Below are positions 48,904-61,648 of a DNA stretch of 64,000 nucleotides, in pieces. Position 1 is the stretch's first letter. The number at the start of each line of letters is the position of its first letter. The position numbers and the translations under genes were made by a program. The DNA comes from Chrysomallon squamiferum (taxonomy: Eukaryota > Mollusca > Gastropoda > Neomphalida > Peltospiridae): assembly GCA_012295275.1 (NCBI GenBank), contig CM022673.1:7647811-7711810 (forward strand). Direction: 5' to 3'. The notes below the pieces were generated by a model. The model was not told where the DNA came from and did no database searches. It worked only from the letters and a program-made list of their open reading frames with translations.

Positions 48904-51900
48904 TTTTTTTTTTTTTTTTTTTTTTAAATAAATTATTAGAAAATTATTAAGATTTTAAAACCCTACCCATCTGAATAAACCATCTTACCTCCCAAACTGA
49001 AGAGGGAATGATTTGGAGATTCTGTGCAACAATTTTTCTCCTGTTGGCATTTCAGCATAGAAGTAAGGAGCTCCATTCGGTACAATCTGAAATAAATAAT
49101 AATAAAAAGATTACACACACATATACATACACACATACATATGCCAAAAACAATCTCTCTTTTTAGAAGCAAATGAATTAATTTTCCAAACAAAGACATT
49201 TTTGCTACTATGAAATAATACTATGAACCAGAGGAAATTTATGAATTTCTTCTTTTTTTTTCATTTAACAATGCACTGAACACCTTTTAATAATAGTTAT
49301 AGGGTTCACAACCATTAAGATAAACACAAATAAAATATTAAAATACAAGTTAACCCAAGAACAGCACTGCACACCTGTTTCAGGTCAGAATGTTTTGGAA
49401 TCTCATACAGTTCAATGGAGTTGCCTTCAGCACAGTCCATAAACACATCTTTAGCATCAGTGATTGCATCTTCAGGAATTGGAACCACCTAAAACATTAA
49501 CGTATCAGAAATAATTCTCATCATTGAAAGAATATGAGACAACACTTTGCAAATCTGAATTCAATTAGCTTTTTTGATTTTGAATATCTAACTTGTAAAA
49601 ATTTAATTAACAAGTCTGTTTTGGGTTTCAAATTTAATGAAGAATATAAAATTTAAGAAGATCATGTGTTTATTGTAACAACTAATCTTTAAAAAGTTAC
49701 AATTATTTATTGTGATGAAAAACTACTACTCTGACATAAAAAAATATTAATCTTTCAAGTGTATTTCAGTATTACCTAGATATTCATCTGAATTATTGAA
49801 ATAAGTTTTTAACCTGAATTCAAAATTACTTACAGACATTAGGTACCAGAATTATTTATAAATAAAATAACAGAAGTGAGAACAAGAATTAACTGCAGGA
49901 ACTCTTTTTTTTTTTCTCAAGAGTTTTTTTTTATTTTGACCAACGGTTAAATATCTGGGTTATCTTATGTACTAGAGTTATCTGGAGAGATTATCTCTTA
50001 CAGTCATGTACCTGAATCTGAAGATGCTGAGTTCTGAAGTTTCTTTCAAAGAAGATGACTCCTTTTCCTTGAGACTTGTAAAATTTCTTCAAAGAAGACT
50101 GATACTTGACTCTGTTAAGGATTAATTTCTGATGTTTTTAAAAGATTGCTTTTTCATTTAATTTTTTGAATCTGAGATATTACTTAAACTGTAATAAAAT
50201 AACTAATATGTAATAATGAAAAAAAAAAATTTGGTTCTCTTTCAAAATTAGAACAATTTTAAAATTTGTGCTCAGTAAAAATTAAATTACAAAATGTCAT
50301 TAATGTAATCATAAGAAGGAAACAAAATACAAGTGAGTCATTTATTTTGATGACCTTGTTACCTCAAATGCTGTAGCATGTGTTCTCATGTCTGTGTGAA
50401 GTAGATAAAACCTTTTGTGCTGATGCACAAATTTAGCATATGTCATCTTAAAAACTTGTCAGAACAAATGTTTGACAAACCACTGGCCACAGATCAGTGT
50501 TTTAATATTTCAGTTTGAACTACTAAACAAAATGTGGATTGTAAAAGTAATTATAATGGTTTATCATAAAGGATATTTGATAATTTCTTCGTGGATTGCT
50601 TCCGGTGCTGAGACTATGGACTGATGATGACCTATGGGAAGTATCAACACATGATCAGGTACTAGACCACCTTTAGCTAGTGCTAAATATGTCTGAAAGC
50701 AGAAACTTAAAACATTTAGAAATTGTATCTAAAATAAAAATGAAGCATTTACAAATTTTATTTAAAATTAAAATATAGCATTCAGAAATTCTATTTAAAA
50801 TTAAAGTGAAGCATTTACAAATTTTATTTAAAATTAAAATGAAGCATTTACAAATTCTATTTAAAATTAAAATGAAGGATTTAGAAATTCTATTTCAAAT
50901 AAAAATGAAGTAATAGCTTTAAAAAGCAACTAAGAGTAATTTTGCTTCTATTTTGGGCATACAGTATTAACTGGGTTGATACTGCTGATGTTAAAGTGAT
51001 GTGTGATAACAGCAAAACATTTTATATATGTGCATATCATTGCTGCATTACATATTGGGTTTTTTTTTCCCCTGGTGAATAGTAATATAAAAATTATTCC
51101 CAAAGACTGAGTGTATCATGGCATGATAACCAACTCATCAGTGTAACTGAGACATCTGTACACCTTTCTTAACATTAGATACCATGATTGGTAAAATGAG
51201 AAATGTTTGCCTTCTTGCATCCTCACAGTTTCTGGTCTTTATTATCAGCAAAAACTGGATATGGGAAATAAAATAAAATAATATTCTGAAAGAAAATAAA
51301 ATGTATCTACCCTATTCGTTTACACCTTCAAAACTATATTTTAAGAAATGGAAGATAAACCATACATTGCAGCAATCTGAAAGTACACAAAACTTAAGTA
51401 CACTATTTGTTTATACCATCACTGGTATACATTAAGATGTGGAATATGATGCATTCAGTTTGTAAAGCCTGCAGTAAGAAATACTAACCTCAGTGCCAAC
51501 ACTGACAACTAAGTGTTTTTCTACTTGTGGACTACCAAGACAAAACCAACATGGTCCAGTGGGTTGAGCTGAAGGAAAAATACAATAACATAACAATACA
51601 GCTCAATACGGCCTGAATTTTAATTAAGGCACTTTAAAGTATGCCATTTTAGAGTGTAATCCATTTATTTCATGTGCTTTTCAAAAATCTATTTAATTAT
51701 CTTTTCTAACACTAGTCTGTTTATCTGTTAATAAATATACAGTTTATGTCAGTGTCTACTTCACAATCTGCTTTTACCAACCAAACATATTTCATGTTTT
51801 TATTCCAATAATTCTGAACTTATTAACTGGCTTTCCTGAGACTGGAAAGATTACTGATAAAAGCTTCTCTTTTTTTTTTTTTTTTTTTTTTTTTACGAGG

Positions 51901-52492
51901 TTTTCTTTTTCTTTCTCCACTATAATCACCTGATCCAGATTTTCTCTTTTGTCCAGAATAATCTTTCTTTACAGACATGTCATAAAAATACTGAGCTGAT
52001 TTTTCTTCTGGATTCTGCATTATACAAAAAAATAAAATAAAATAAAATAAAAAATAAATATATAAATAATTAATTAATAATTATAGTAAAAGAAAAAGTA
52101 CAGCAGAGTACAGTCAGGATGTAGCAAAGCATGTATTGATATAACAAAGATTTCTAAAATTCTCTGTTTTTTAGCATGAAGCATGTGAAAAATCCATTAT
52201 TATGAGATCTCTGTAGCACAGTAGCAATGGGTTTTACACCTCACATCATTATTTACAAGAATATATAATTTTTTATAAAGTACAACAGCCTTTGTATAGA
52301 CAACAGATTAGTGGAGCTGGACCATATTAGAATTTAGTCTTAGAAGTTTTTGTTGCAAAAAGACAATACTTAAGATTTATAAATCAAAGTCATGATATGA
52401 ATTTTTCTTTTTACAGGAGAGTTTTTCTAAAAGATGCGTTTCTGCTGAACCAGTTGCACTCCTTTGACTGAGAATCAGTCCTAATCCCACTG

Positions 52493-52590
<98 letters not shown>

Positions 52591-52817
52591 GGACTGCTTA
52601 CTTTGGAGCTAGATGTGTATGCAGAATTACTTGATGGTTGGTAAGGACATTCTGTGACATCAGATGGTTGTTTTACAAGCTCTGCTGCATTCATCTTGGA
52701 AAGAGGGATAATGTTGAATGCATACAAGAACTGCAACAGTAAGTTTCAAAATGTTATATATAATGATGTAGAAAGAAACAATTTATTCAGAGTTCCCCTT
52801 CTGAAACATTTAAATAG

Positions 52818-52875
<58 letters not shown>

Positions 52876-55800
52876 TTTTAATGAAAAGTGAAACTTTCAA
52901 ATGTAAGTTTGGATTCAATATTTAAAAAGTTTGAAAGAAGATTAATTAAAATATTTTACTCTTTTTTCAGTTAAATATCACTGAATTTGTCAATACATAA
53001 AGAATAGAAATGGTAATGGTTTATTATTACTATTATTATTTTTAAATGTTTATTTAGATGCAGTCTAAAGATTAGAAGTGACCACAAACCTTTTTCTTAT
53101 CAGCATTTCCAACTTTGGCCAAACTTATAAAACGAGTGACATGACGAGCAGATTCAGCAAGAACTTTGTGATTTCTGGAAAAAACAAATAAATAACACTT
53201 GCTTTTCAACACCATATCACAAAAAACACACACACTAGCCTGGAAGGTTATTAATGTTGGATTAAGCTAATGCGAAAGACAAAAACAGTGAGCTATTTTT
53301 ATTGATTTGCAGTAAAATAGCATTTAAACCAGGTTCTGTTTGTATTAGGAAACAGCCTAATCGACAAACAAGTGAGAATTGACCATGCCACACAGTATAC
53401 CTGAGACTAATGGCAGAATGAGACATGATGGCTACAAATACTTCAGATTCACTAAGTGTCATACATATGGGAATAAATTTACTGCATGAAAGTGTATATA
53501 AAAGATTCCTTGCATGGACCTTAAAAAAAAAATACCCTTGCTTGGCAGGCTTAGGTTTTCATCTAAGAAAATAATTAAGAAGTTCACATCACAACTGATG
53601 CCTTTCAATTATTAATATACATAATTAAGCAAATGTTAATTAATTAATCTGGAATATTCTGTAGCACCTGTACGGACGTCTCTCATAATGTATTCCATTC
53701 AAGCCACAAAAATGATATCTGGGTCGAAGAACACGAGCAACCTCCGCCACAGCAGCCGATCTTGTCGTAGAATTATCTGCCCCCTCCTGAAAATGAATAC
53801 GACAATATTTCTTCATCTTTCTTTTTAAATGGTACTTTTTAGTTACTATCAGACTGATTAAAACTGAAATGTTAAATCTCTTCAAAATATTAATCTCAAA
53901 AAGAGATAGCTTATGTTGTACTTATTTAAAACACACAGTATAATGTTTAGTTCAGAAAGGAAACTTTAAAAGTTTTTTTTTATGATTTCATAATAAGCTT
54001 GTAAAAGCTAATTCAGATATTAGTCTGAGAGTTCCATTGACTTTAAGAATGTCATAAAAGCACTGGAAGACAGATGAAAGACATTTCCCCTTACTGATCC
54101 TAATTTTATACAAAGAATGTATCTTAATGACATTTAATCTTTTAGTTTGATCTCACATTTATATATTAAAACCAAATATGAGAATTTTTTCTCTTTGTTT
54201 TGGTTGACAGTGAAGAATGATCGCTTACATTATCATCAGAATATTTTTCAACACCAACAGGCCATTGTGAAGTCAGTAAGATGTCCACTCCTTTAAACTT
54301 GCCGTCATCAATTACAGGTATTGTTAGAGAAGACACAGCCTCCATGTCAAATTCTGTTGGACCACAGGACGAACCAGAACTCTCCATTCCACTGAGGTAT
54401 GCAATTTGCAGACCTGAACTTCCTGTGAACATGCCTCGACTACCTGCACGTAATATAATAGATGATGAAAAAAAGAAAAAATAACTGAATGTAAAACAGA
54501 CCTAGTTAATGAATGAATTATCCAAAGCAAATAGGGAAGAAATGAGTAATTCTCAAGGTTAATATATAAAACATAGAAATCAGTTTATTTAAATGAATAA
54601 TATATATTTTTCTCTTGTGCAAACAAGTATTTTATAATGTTATATAATTACTATTGATAAAAGAAAAGAAGTGAAAACAGTTAAATCAACAGCAAAGTAC
54701 TATACATATATATAATATTCCATATTTTTATTTTTCTATTTTCAAAGTGATCTCAAGTAATAAATAAAAATGACATTTCCTCAGTATGTTACACCATTAC
54801 TATTACTAAAGATTGTTGTCTACAACAAACAAAACAACTAGAAGTAAAGAGGATGTATTTAGATGTTAGTTCATAAACAATAGGAACATATTATTATTAT
54901 TTTAAATTATTCTTATTTCTTTTTAGCCATATTTATATTTTATTTAAAAAAAAATTTTTTTTTTAGTTTGACAACTATAACATTCTGCTCTAGGTTAAAA
55001 AATGTTTTGATGTATGATGATCTTAAATTCTGAATGAAATTTTTTTTTGCGACTTCTATTTCTAAGTTCTTATTAATTTAGTTTATCATCTTAGACAATG
55101 TGAAACCATTTTGTATCTTTTAAAATCTAAAATAATTCTTTAAAAAAAGTAGCTTACCAAGGTATGTAATATTTTCATATAATTCTGTGCCATCTTTTCC
55201 ACTGTAGTATTTTGTATGTTCAGGTTTATTTGGTCCCAGGATCAGTGTGCAAACAGGTACTAATAAAGACAGATCAAAATAGATTATTTTTATTAATTAA
55301 AAACCAAACAACCATCCTCTCTCAACATACACACACACACACTATCTCTCTCCCCTATACTCTTTCTCTCTCTTCTTTAGGTAGTTATAACAATTAATTA
55401 TTTAGGAATTTTATTTATTTATAATTTATATATTAAATAATTAATTCTTCTTTCTTTCTTTTCCTTATTTTTATTAATTTTTAATAGAATTAATTATATA
55501 AAAATAATTAGTTATTATTATCAAACCAAATTTTCACCTTTGATCTTTCCTGACAAGATGTCTTCCCATTCTTCATCATTGTTTCCAAAGAAGTCACCAA
55601 CACAAAGCAGTAACTGGGATTATATATATATATATAAATAAACACACAGAGAAAATATATTAAAAATAAAATTTAGAAAAGGAAACTCAAAACACTGATT
55701 AAAAATAATATTTCTTAAACACTACAAGAAAATGTATATCAGCTGTTGTTGGAATATAAAAAAATATATTCGTTAACACTGTTAATACTAAAGATATAAT

Positions 55801-56730
55801 AATGTTTATAAGTTTTAATGAATTGCCAAAAACTTATTTGTGATACTTTAAAAATAATTTAAGAGCTTCCTGAAATTATTATTATTACTACTCTTATGTT
55901 TATTACTAGTTATCTCAAGAAATCTTCTAAACTTAGAAACATTATATTGATTACTGTATTTGAAGTTTAATAACATTCTAATTTAAAACTATTTTTAAAG
56001 GAATTCCTTTCCATATTAGATGAACTGCTTCCTTCAGGTAAACAACATAATACAATTTTAAAAGCAACCGTGTCTGAAAGTAAAACTGCAAAACTATACT
56101 ATATTTGTAAAACAAGCACAATTTATACCTAAATGTAAAAATATTATTACTCTTACATCAAAAGCTCCAGTTTTTCTTCTGTATGCTTGATACTCTCTTG
56201 AACAATGTGCTGAACTGGCCATTAACATCGCCACTAACCAAGCTGAAAACAGTATTACTATCTAAAATAAGATTTAAGTACATTTTCTTTTAATCTGATA
56301 TAATTTGATGTAAACTTAGTTGCATGTATTTCTTGGGATCTGTGTATGTATATAATATATAAATGTATATAATGTCCGATTCAGTGTATCTAGTAGTACT
56401 TGTATGTACATTCATATCAGACATATGTATTGTATGAAATAATAAACTAAAACTCCGTACTGTAGTGTATTTTAGAAATTAAAAATATCGAATAATCATA
56501 TTTAAAATGAATGACATTTAATTATTAATTATTGTTGCTCTATCGTCTGAGACAGTCACTCTCTGACATTGGAGGCTCTTACTTCTGATTCTGAATATGA
56601 GTGACTAATTTTAAATTTACTAAAACTGTAATTTATATAAACATTTACATTATACTTATAGCTTCATGATTTAACAAATAAATAAATAATACTTATCCAT
56701 AACATACATTTTTAAACTAGTCTGTTCCAT
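48500..56730 (-). CDS. CWF19L1: CWF19-like protein 1 (15 coding exons, one apparent +1 frameshift)
   Basis: Member of the CWF19/Drn1 family, linked to spliceosomes and intron-lariat turnover. Exons in order: 56730-56708, 56242-56157, 55613-55538, 55259-55158, 54443-54229, 53786-53668, 53174-53090, 52730-52602, 52014-51897, 51568-51489, 50692-50577, 50105-50012, 49488-49375, 49086-48989 and 48641-48500, giving about 531 aa after correction (human 538). The N-terminal metallophosphatase-like half shows [48 protein letters not shown] and RPRYHF. The C-terminal half shows the CwfJ zinc-type [18 protein letters not shown], the HIT-like [13 protein letters not shown] and QHLQIQVVPIP, and the terminal DFRKYDF. 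Most introns are GT-AG; the one between exons 11 and 12 looks U12-type. In exon 2 a run of five A where four are expected (56171-56175) shifts the frame by +1. Confidence 0.93.
48847..48925. repeat. (TTA)n microsatellite plus poly-T
   Basis: ATT/TTA units followed by about 25 T inside a CWF19L1 intron. Confidence 0.9.
50106..50576 (-). other. Probable U12-type (minor spliceosome) AT-AA intron of CWF19L1
   Basis: Exon 11 has no usable GT donor: without splicing the frame stops 5 codons later. The sequence after ...ATTATCAA is ATATCCTTT, a perfect U12 AT-type donor. Near the 3' end is TCCTTAAC (50121-50114), a perfect U12 branch site. Joining 9 nt beyond the branch A restores [16 protein letters not shown], the same length as the human protein here. 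The intron would then end in AA. Using the nearer AG, two bases after the branch C, adds two residues. Confidence 0.65.
50713..50909. repeat. 33-bp tandem repeat, about 6 copies
   Basis: Period 33 (GAAGCATTTACAAATT at 50742, 50808 and 50841, with a diverged copy between) inside a CWF19L1 intron. Confidence 0.9.
51870..51894. repeat. Poly-T tract (poly-A in the transcript) abutting a CWF19L1 splice donor
   Basis: On the CWF19L1 strand the intron after exon 9 begins GTA and continues with about 25 A. Exon 9 joined to exon 10 reads [12 protein letters not shown], matching the human protein, so the donor is real. Confidence 0.85.
52494..52587. repeat. (TG)n microsatellite next to a CWF19L1 splice donor
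   Basis: About 94 bases of TG with one TTG interruption. On the transcript strand it is (CA)n starting about 14 bases inside the intron after exon 8 (donor at 52601). Confidence 0.95.
52817..52873. repeat. (TTA)n microsatellite
   Basis: About 18 TTA units in the CWF19L1 intron between exons 7 and 8. Confidence 0.93.
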
Positions 56731-57876
56731 TTCTTCGTGGATTAATGAACTGTTACGTTAGGAAAACAAATGATTCCATTCACAAACTGAGAACCGTTTT
56801 CATAAATATGTCTATGGGCGCAGACATTACTACGCATCTGATGTGAATTCGACCACAGCCAAACGCACCAATTATTTTCTTGAAGACAGATATAAAGTTT
56901 ATACGACCGATTATTTTTGTACCGTTGTTTCAGAAAATAACTACGATAAACACTATACACATTCTTTTGTACCTAAAATCAACTCACGTATTAATTGACT
57001 AAACTTTTATATTTATGTTTAGAATTTTTTTTTTTTTTTTTTTAAATACGATTCTACCATTACGGCATCTAAATAAAACGATCGTTTTCAAACTGTATAT
57101 TAAAAGTGAACTTTGGAGTTGAATGTTATTAATTTAAAATATTAAAATAGTCTTAATACCGACTGAGGATTGCAACTGTACATGTAATAAAGAAGTATGT
57201 ACTTGTTACTGTCTCTTAATCATTTCTGCTTTAAAATGTAACAGTCTATTAACACTGTTCATAATGTTTGTGCGCGTGCTTAAATTAACCGAGAAACATA
57301 TACGTGTCGTATCACTTTCGTTGACAAAATATAACTATCATATTAAGATATCAAATTATTAATAAACAAAATAATTAAACAAATCCTTTATAAAAACACT
57401 TTTAAAAATATATATATATAATAAATTAAGCCTAAAACCTATAATACAATTTTCATATTTTTATAAATATTAGAGAAGACATATGTCGTTTTATATATTA
57501 TTACTGATTACTGAAAAGTAGGATTTAAGAACAAAATCCAGCTATAAATATATTCAGTATTAAGTACACTTACGTGAAAAAAGACAAAGATTTTTTTATT
57601 TACGTTAGTGGTTTGGTTTCTATCTTAATTAAAAGTGGAATCAATAGCTTTGATGTTGTTACAAAGACTGAACACGATTCACGTCTAAGCCCCGCAGTTA
57701 CACTTCAAACGGTGTTTACGGCCAAACTGGAAAACTATCACTATAAAAACTGGTTTACTTACGTATTAATTTACTATCCGTGTTTTGAACATTTTAAATA
57801 TGACATAGCCAATATGTGAAAGTAGTTAACTGTTTATGATTTTTTTTTTTTTCCACAACCAAGCACGTACGGGAAT

Positions 57877-57921
57877 GTACTCCTAGACGATTCTTAATAT
57901 TCGTCATATCCGTAGGAGTAC
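57877..57921. repeat. Palindromic hairpin, GTACTCCTA / TAGGAGTAC
   Basis: Perfect 9-bp arms, with an inner GACGA/TCGTC pair around TTCTTAATAT. Confidence 0.8.
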
Positions 57922-58130
57922 GGTTCAGTGAGTGGGGGTGTAGGAGTGATATCTGCCTTGCAAAATTCGGGCAAAATACCGGGTGAAATGTACGAAAAGC
58001 AAGAAGAAACTGGTGCCTATATTTTTATCTGGGTGAAACGTCGGTGCAAATCAACCCCCCTGGCCCCTCACCTCTTAATCAAAGAGTCATCGTAAGACCA
58101 GTATGTTCGTTGCTTTGGTATGTCCATACA

Positions 58131-58180
58131 CTGATCGGTGTTGGATCAACGTGTTGTTATTAACAACAATCAACGATCAG
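58131..58180. repeat. Nested palindrome, CTGATCG / CGATCAG
   Basis: Outer 7-bp arms enclose a perfect TGTTGTTA-T-TAACAACA palindrome, within the same GC-richer block as the hairpin at 57877. Confidence 0.8.
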
Positions 58181-59903
58181 GGGGGGCAAGTGTCCAATTA
58201 ACGTGGGATATTACAGTCGCACTGCACTACCTGATCTTCAGATATAAAAACGACTTAATTTAATCCTCTACCTACTCACAACTATAAATCTCACCTAAGA
58301 ATTGTTAAAACAACATTTTGGCATTGTGTACGCGTGCAGGAATTTCAAATATTCTTTGTCAAGAATATTCTCCATATTTAAAAAATGGGGTTAGTGAAAA
58401 CGTAAATTTATTAATTTTCTTTTTATTACCAATCACATTTTCGCTTAATTTATAACAGAACCTTGAATTTTACATTCATAATAAAAATCAATATTTCAGT
58501 GATAATAGCCACGAGGCAAGAACAAATTGTCCCAGTGTTTTGATCTAAAGTAAAGAATAAAAATTAATTATCTTTAAGGAAAGCCTCAAAGCACACTGAT
58601 TAATTTTCAGTGATAGTTTGATGGATTTCAAAAGTTTGTTATTTCTGATAACACTGACAACAAAGGAAGCTCGCTGTTTGCATTCAGTAACAACATTACG
58701 CATTTAGTTATTCCTTCTACTGAGCATATTATTATCTTTGATTATCAATATAAATCAAAAACTGTTGGCGAATTAATCAAATGGGTGTAGTTAAAAGGAC
58801 GGTGCCAGTGACTCATCACGGCTCAGACAACGTTTTATCTCGGTGTTGTCATCCCTGAATTATAACCTGTTTTTAAATGATTACAAACATTTGTCTTTCG
58901 CTGGGGTTTTATTCTTGACCAGATTCTGGTAGTAAAGATCGTTTGACGGAACCACTGAAAGAGCTTATTTCCTCAAATCACTGGAATACTTCGTGTATCA
59001 GTCTGTTTCTCGCCCTCCCTTTCTCTTTCTCATATATCTCTCTCTCTCTCTTTCTGTCTCACGCCCACATACGGGTATTCATATACATACACATACACAA
59101 AGAACATCAACTATGATTCACAAACAAGAGCCTGTTTAGAAGAATGAAGCAATTGATTTAATCAAATCGAGACGCAGTTTTAATTATAGAGATAAAATGT
59201 AGTGTTGTTTAAGGGAAGTGTATTTTGAAGTATTAAGAGCGATCAGCTTCTCAGAGATATTGTATTTGTCCTAATTAGGTCCTCACGGTAAATAATTTGG
59301 CTTTAAAGTGTTCAGATAACAGAGTTTTTATTTCTTTATTGTCGTCGACGTCGTGGTTATCGTTGTCATCGTCAACTACCGTATGTTTAATTCTCTCAGT
59401 TACTTATTTCTAAAAAAAAAAATCGACGCCTGAATTATTTAATTACTATTAACTATTTCTTTATTAACATAATAAAAGATTATCTGGATATATTGCTATG
59501 AGAAATAAATTTGATCTTTATCTGTCTTTTTATGTTTAATATTAATATAAACAAACAAATAAACAAGCAAACAAATATTTCTTCTTATTTTATTTGAGTT
59601 TAATGCTACGAAATTTTTGAAGGCATATTTTCAGCTAAAAAATATTTCCATAAAAAATTCAGCTAAAGGAACTGAAAAATAGCAATTCGCAATCCTCAAT
59701 ATAACAATAACACTAACAATATAACAGCGTTATTGTCCATTTTCGACCAAAAAAAAAAGACGATGATAAGACAACGTTTATTTATTGAAATGAATACTGA
59801 ATAAATTTATTGAATGGTTATTTGACTATACCACAACATATTCGATTATCAATGTCGATGTAGTGGTATTTTATTAAAATAAATAATTAAATAAACAAGC
59901 ATA

Positions 59904-59942
59904 ATAAATAAATAAATAAATAAATAAAGGGGGAACAAACAA

Positions 59943-59997
<55 letters not shown>

Positions 59998-59998
59998 G
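59904..59998. repeat. (AATA)n microsatellite, two runs
   Basis: AATA tetranucleotide runs of about 25 and 58 bases separated by a short GGGGGAACAAAC spacer. Confidence 0.93.
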
Positions 59999-61482
59999 GA
60001 GATTAATAATAATAATAAGATAAAATATTTAGAATCTTTCCTGTCTGACACGGAACATTTGTTTCAAACTGTTGCTATTTAATGAAGATAATATCAAAAC
60101 AATAATAAAAAAAAGTTGTTATGTATTTGTAAATAAATGACAATCATTCTTTGTAGCTTACTGTTTTTCAAAATCATTATTTCAATATTACGTATGTTTA
60201 TGAAACAGTGATTTCGCCTTGGCTAAAGTGGGATATATCACAAGATGGAAATTGTTTCTGTGACCAATCAAGCCGCACCTATCACCTCTCTGCTACAATT
60301 CATTGAAAACTCCAAAGAAAGAACGAAAGAAAGAAGATGATGGCAACGGTGACGATTATGATGACAGTGATGGTGACGACGATACGGAAACAACAGCAAG
60401 TAAAGAGCTTTATTTCTTACTTTCTTGAAAAAAAAAAAAAAAAGCTATAATTTTTTATTATCTTTTTAGTACTTCCTTTGATAATGGACTTCTATTGATG
60501 AAATAATTATTTCTTTTTCTAATAACTTTACGAAATGCATTTGCGAGAGTAAAGAACAATACTGGGTAACAAGAATCCATTAGAATCCATTTAAAACAAA
60601 AATTATAAAATATCGCTTAAAGTTCATTTAATAAGTTATTTATTCTGCATGTCAGGATTTCTGGTCAATCGACATTAATGGATTCAGAAAAAAGAAGACT
60701 TAATACATCATATTCAAATTGTCTCATTGTGGGGCGGACACACTACGCTGAGCAACACTGCACGAAAGAATCAAAGCTGTCTGACAGGGGAAAACAAATT
60801 TGGAACTCTGTTGTTAAGAATATTCGCTCATTCATTGTTTTTGGCGGTCTTTCTTTCTTTCTTTCAGTCTGTTTGCCTTTCCTTCTTTTTCGTTTGCATC
60901 GTCACAATACACTCTTTTCGAGACTTTTGGTTTAAATCTCGGTTTTCTTGAAAATCACAAAATTTTAACTTTCCGCCATTTCTTACTTGAAACCTCACCT
61001 CATAATTTATTCTAAGTCCCTTACCTCATAATTTATTCTAAGATCACGGCAACCCTCTATCAACTCACTTTCCATCACAGTAAGAGTACATTTTACAATT
61101 GCACTTACGACATTCCTAAACTAACAAACCTCAACCAATCTAGCCTACATTTTTCTGCCATACATTCTTTTCTTTACATACACTCAATGACATTTGTTTG
61201 TATCATTTTTGTATATTATTTTTACATTATTATATTACTGCATTACATAGCTGTTATGCTTATTAAAGTTAAAGCTTTGGGTAAATGTTAGGGTTAATAT
61301 GTATATTCCCAGACTTGCATTTTCCGGACTGGTGTTTTCCTCCATTATTAGTTCGTAAAACCGAGGGACAACAGTACGTAACAGATTTATAATAATTTGT
61401 TATATTGGTCATTGGTGATGAGGGTTGTAATACGTTCCAGTCATGCTAAAAGTTTCTCTTTTTCATCAGCAGCAAGTAATTT

Positions 61483-61648
61483 TTTTGCTCAGAGGCAATT
61501 TAGAATATATAGAATTGTACTGGTTTATTAAATGGCGGCGATGAAGTGCAATAAATATATATATATGATATATTTACATCGCCGCCATCTAATAAACCCA
61601 AAATAAACCAATACAATTCTATATATTCTAAGTTGCCTCTGAGCAAAA
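61483..61648. repeat. Long inverted repeat (foldback) with arms of 60-72 bp
   Basis: The left arm (61483-61543) begins TTTTGCTCAGAGGCAA and ends ATGGCGGCGATG. The right arm (61577-61648) is its near-perfect reverse complement, apart from a few substitutions and about 12 extra bases. An AT-rich, itself partly palindromic loop of about 33 bp separates them. This suggests a foldback/MITE element or a hairpin RNA. Confidence 0.9.

Noticed and set aside
52377-52736. 119-codon minus-strand frame with Thr-His repeats
   Set aside because: Only its first part (52730-52602) is CWF19L1 exon 8; the rest is translated CA microsatellite in the intron.
57574-57819. 81-codon + strand frame in the CWF19L1-GPCR interval
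   Set aside because: No recognisable motif, no splice context, and its composition is like the surrounding non-coding DNA.
60678-60951. Two overlapping + strand frames of 74-85 codons
   Set aside because: No homology, splice signals or domain that I can see; the hydrophobic end comes from a CTTT-rich stretch.
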